A stretch of DNA of 64,000 nt. Source: Glebionis coronaria (Eukaryota; Streptophyta; Magnoliopsida; Asterales; Asteraceae). The stretch is from positions 285,094,140 through 285,158,139 of the forward strand of contig CM046875.1 of NCBI GenBank assembly GCA_025667525.1, in the 5' to 3' direction. This document shows positions 60,786 to 64,000 of this stretch, in pieces. The notes beneath the pieces are model-generated. The model was given only the letters and a program-made list of their open reading frames with translations. It ran no database searches and had not been told where the DNA came from. Positions within the stretch are counted from its first letter, which is position 1. Each line of letters begins with the position of its first letter. A program made the position numbers and the translations under genes.

Positions 60786-61670
60786 ATGGTAAGGCTTCAG
60801 TTGATGAGAGTAATCTTTGGCAGAAGGTTAGGGCACATTAATTTTAAGAACATAAATAGACTTGTGAGGCATGGTTTAGTTGATGGTTTGCCTGAAAGTG
60901 CTTTCCACAATGACCACTCTTGTGTTGCATGCCTTAAAGTCAAACAAAACAAAGTCTCCTTTAAGTCTAAACTTGTGCACTCTAGTTCTAAACCACTTCA
61001 CTTGCTGCATATATATTTGTTTGGTCCAACTAATATAGAAAGCTTAAACGGTAAATCCTACTGTTTTGTCATCACTGATGATTTTTCTAGATTTACATAG
61101 ACTTTCTTCTTGGCTTTGAAAAGTGAAACTGCTGAAGTTTTGATTAACTTTATTACCCAATTAGAGAAAAAGACTGGGAATGAGGTTAAACTACTTAGAA
61201 GTGATAATGGTGGTGAGTTTAGAGATAAGCTGTTAGATGACTTTTGTGCCAAGAAAGGGATTACTAGACAGTTTAGTATAGCTAGAACCCCACAACAAAA
61301 TGGGGTGGTTGAGAGGAAAAATAAAACACTCATAGAAGCAGCTAGGAATATGTTGGCTGATGCTCTCTTTCCTATTGCATTTTGGGCTGAGGCTGTGAAT
61401 ACAGCTTGTTATGTTCAGAATAGAGCATTAATCAACAAGATCCACAACAAAACACCTTATGAGCTATTTTGGAGTAGGAAACCTAATATTGGTTTTCTTA
61501 AACTCTTTGGTTGTCATGTAGTTGTTTTAGACACTAGTGATGCCTTAGGAAAGTTTAGTGACAAAGGTGATGAAGGCTACTTTATGGGTTATTCTGTGCA
61601 GAGTAGAGGATATAGGGTTTTCCTTAAGAAAGAAAAACGTATACTTGAAAAGATACATGTAGGTTTTTAG
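60786..61670 (+). pseudogene. Cop-C integrase
   Basis: Zinc domain LGHINFKNINRLVRHGLVDG ... CVACLKVK. A 2-bp loss just before it shifts the frame and removes the first His of HHCC. The first catalytic Asp is Tyr (IYLFGPT, where the family has an Asp). TAG 61098-61100 follows DDFSRFT. The second Asp (RSDNGGEF) and the Glu (QNGVVERKN) remain in 61110-61670. A 1-bp loss near 61668 ends the frame. Confidence 0.88.
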
Positions 61671-61717
61671 AAAGTAAACCCGGTGATCCTGAGAGTGGAC
61701 CAAATTGGTTATTTGAC

Positions 61718-62449
61718 TTGGAACCTCTATCTAGAACTTTGAAATATATGACTGTTACTAATCCATACATTGTAAAGGTGACTCCAAATGTTGTGGAAGA
61801 ACCAGTTGTTGAAATTTCAGGTATACAGGTTGACAAGGAGGTTGGATCACAAGCCGACAAATCAGCACCCATACTTGAGTATGTTACCATTCCTATATGG
61901 ACAGATGCATTTGTTGCTGCTGCTGCTGGAATGGAAAAAGGTGGTCCACGAGTATCACTAGTTGAAAACATGCATGAATCTTCAAGCGCTGATAAAGGAA
62001 AATCTGGCGCTGACAAGACAAATTCAAGCGTTGATGGCTCAAACATTGACAGCCCTACTTCAGGCGTTGACAACTCTTTTGACCATATATTCTCTTCCAA
62101 TGTTTTTGAGCAAGGTGAACCTTCAAATAGACATGGAGAGGTTCATTCAGATGATGATGGAAGAGAATTTGAAGAAGATATTGGCAATTTGGAGACTGAA
62201 ATTGATGACAACACAATAATTGAAGGAGGAGTACTTACATCTACTATGAAGAATCACCCTTCTTCTTTAATCATAGGTGATGTGATGACTCCTGTACAAA
62301 CTAGAAGGTCACATCAAAATCATGGAGGATTTATTGCCAATATTCACAAGAAGGTTGATACCCCTCTTGTTCAAGCATGTTTGTTTGCCTTTTTTCTGTC
62401 ACAACAGGAACCCAAGAATATTTTTGATGCTCTCAAAGAACCAAGTTAA
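61718..62449 (+). pseudogene. Cop-C integrase-RT linker
   Basis: 243-codon acidic, Ser-rich spacer between the integrase core and RT, ending with SQQEPKNIFDALKEPS, the usual lead-in to RT, and a TAA. It contains the repeat-encoded series ADKGKSGADKTNSSVDG, written by the same GCGYTGAYA-type motif found in the LTR. Confidence 0.75.
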
Positions 62450-63432
62450 GTGGAAGCAATGCAAGATGAGCTTCACCAATTTGCTATTCAAGATATTTGG
62501 GAGTTAGTTGATTTTCCTAGACATGTCAGACCTATTGGGACAAGAAGGGTTCTTAGAAATAAAAAGGATGAGAGAGGCATTGTTGTCAGAAACAAGGCAC
62601 GTTTAGTTGCTCAAGGCTATACACAAGAGGAAGGAATAGACTATGAAGAGGTTTTTGCACCTGTTGCAAGGATTGAGGCAATAAGGATTTTCCTAGCCTA
62701 TGCTTCCTGCATGGGATTTACAGTCTATCAAAAGGATGTGAAGAGTGCTTTTCTTTATGGCACAATTGCAGAGGAGGTTTAGGTAATGTAGCCTCATGGT
62801 TTTGATGATTCATAACATCCAGACAAGGTGTATAGAGTGAAGAAAGCTATGTATGGACTTCATCAAGCCCCAAGAGCATGGTATGGCACATTATCCACCT
62901 ATCTGGTGGAAAATGGATTCAAAAGGGGCACCATAGATCAGACTTTGTTTACAAAGACGACTGGTAAGGATTTCTTACTTGTTCAGGTTTATGTGGATGA
63001 TATCATTTTTGGCTCTTCTAGTCCAAAGATGAGTGAAGAATTTCCAAGCTCATGACAGACAAGTTCAAGATGAGTGTAATGGGAGAGATGAACTTCTTTC
63101 TAGGGTTACAAGTTTAGCAGAAAGAAGATGGTATCTTCATCTCTCAAGAGAAATATGTAGCAGGGATCTTGAAGAAGTTTGGCTTTTCTCCACATGAGAA
63201 ACGGGCTAGCACACCCATGGATAGAGAACACCCTTGGGGAAAGGTTGGATATGGAAAAGAGGTGGATGTCAGCCATTATAGGTCAATGATTGGATCATTG
63301 ATGTATCTCACAGCTTCAAGACCTGACATTATGTTTGTTGTGTGTGCATGTGCACGCCATCAAGTGACTCCCAAAGAGTGTCATCTTCATGCTGTCAAGA
63401 GGATTTTTAGGTACCTTAGGTCCCCACCTTAG
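62450..63432 (+). pseudogene. Cop-C reverse transcriptase
   Basis: Copia RT motifs in order: [44 protein letters not shown], catalytic [12 protein letters not shown] and [18 protein letters not shown]. Stops at 62780-62782, 62789-62791 and near 62813, a frameshift near 63050 and a TAG near 63116 break it. Confidence 0.85.
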
Positions 63433-63930
63433 GATTATGGTATCCAAAAGATTCTCCATTGGAGCTTATAGCATATTCAGACAGTGACTATGGGGGTGAT
63501 AAGTTTGATAGAAAATCCACAACTGGTGGATGCCAATTTCTTGGGAGTAGGTTGATATCTTGGCAATGCAAGAAATAAACAGTGGTGGCCAATTCTACAA
63601 CTGAAGCAGAGTATGTAGCTACAGCTGCTTGTTGTGGAAAAGTCTTATGGATTCAAAACCAGCTGTTGGATTATGGGTATAATTTCATGCATACCAAGAT
63701 TTTGTAGACAATAACAGTACTTTATGCATTATTAAAAATCATGTACATCACTCTAAAACAAAACACATAGAAATTAGACATCATTTTATAAGAGATTTTT
63801 TTGAAAAAGGTTTAATACAACCAGATAGGGTAGACACAGAGGAAAATGTGGCTGATTTATTAACTAAACCTTTTGATACTAGGAGATTTCAATACTTGGT
63901 AACAAGTATTGGAATGATCAATCTTACTTA
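63433..63930 (+). pseudogene. Cop-C RNase H
   Basis: SDSDYGGDKFDRKSTTGGC and TTEAEYVATAACCGKVLWI match Copia RNase H. A TAG lies near 63704 and the rest is frameshifted, although the HHFIRDFFEKG and ENVADLLTKPF segments are still readable. 63931-64000 is 3' noncoding element sequence. Confidence 0.8.
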
Positions 63931-64000
63931 ATATGTGTTTTGGGGACTTATTGTAAAAGTGTGTACAGGATATGCATTGTTATTGGTCTTTGTTCAAAAT

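Larger units (their letters stand above)
56961..64000 (+). mobile_element. Cop-C: Ty1/Copia element, decayed, right end outside the window
   Basis: 5' LTR 56961-57450, PBS, Gag, spacer, protease, integrase, RT and RNase H in Copia order on the plus strand; the 3' LTR is not reached. The sequence before it (TTAAAT) matches an uninterrupted stretch at 661-666 in the Gyp-A LTR, which confirms insertion into LTR-B. Many stops and frameshifts, plus changed active-site residues, show it is dead. Confidence 0.93.

Overview
This window looks like intergenic heterochromatin from a flowering plant. I see no host protein-coding gene, no rRNA and no intact tRNA. Nearly every base can be assigned to LTR retrotransposons inserted into one another. 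The retroelement proteins (Athila-type Gag with a CGGPH knuckle, a Copia with a very long coiled-coil region after Gag, acidic proteins with FDPG repeats) resemble sequences I remember from Asteraceae genomes such as Tanacetum. That is recollection, not a search, so read it as 'eudicot, probably daisy family'. Every divergence figure below was counted by eye.

Layout. The oldest layer is a decayed Tekay-like chromovirus, Gyp-A (+). Its 5' LTR fills 1-2200 and 9151-9928, its wrecked gag-pol 9930-15257, and its 3' LTR starts at 15258. Its 5' LTR is split by a non-autonomous Athila-like element, nAth-N (minus strand, 2201-9145, TSD AGTGG), which carries a cysteine-rich protein and an acidic protein instead of gag-pol. 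Its 3' LTR is split by a minus-strand Copia element, Cop-D (15319-55799, TSD ATTAT). Cop-D was in turn hit three times: a solo LTR, LTR-F (21960-23288, TSD GTTCA); a full Athila, Ath-E, with 4-kb LTRs (25588-41957, TSD CAAGC); and a second full Athila, Ath-G (42683-53547, TSD GTGGG). After Cop-D come 126 nt more of the Gyp-A 3' LTR (55805-55930), then another Tekay-like LTR, LTR-B (from 55931), then a decayed plus-strand Copia, Cop-C (from 56961), which runs off the window.

Relative age. LTR pairs differ at about 3 of 1525 positions in Ath-G, about 1% in Ath-E and nAth-N, and about 3-4% in Cop-D; Gyp-A has no open frame left. This order agrees with the nesting.

How the parts may work together. 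Ath-G and nAth-N share LTR ends, leader repeats, the same primer-binding-site variant, an iterated polypurine tract and a conserved 3' noncoding block. Ath-G, or a relative, is therefore a plausible source of the enzymes that moved nAth-N. Ath-E is a more distant Athila with a nearly complete Pro-RT-RNaseH-IN reading frame but stops in gag. The most unusual items are the nAth-N protein pair, noncoding motifs conserved across three Athila elements, dense TTCCG-type arrays in the leaders of unrelated elements, a short motif repeated in both the LTR and the coding region of Cop-C, and a tRNA-like relic in the Ath-E LTRs.
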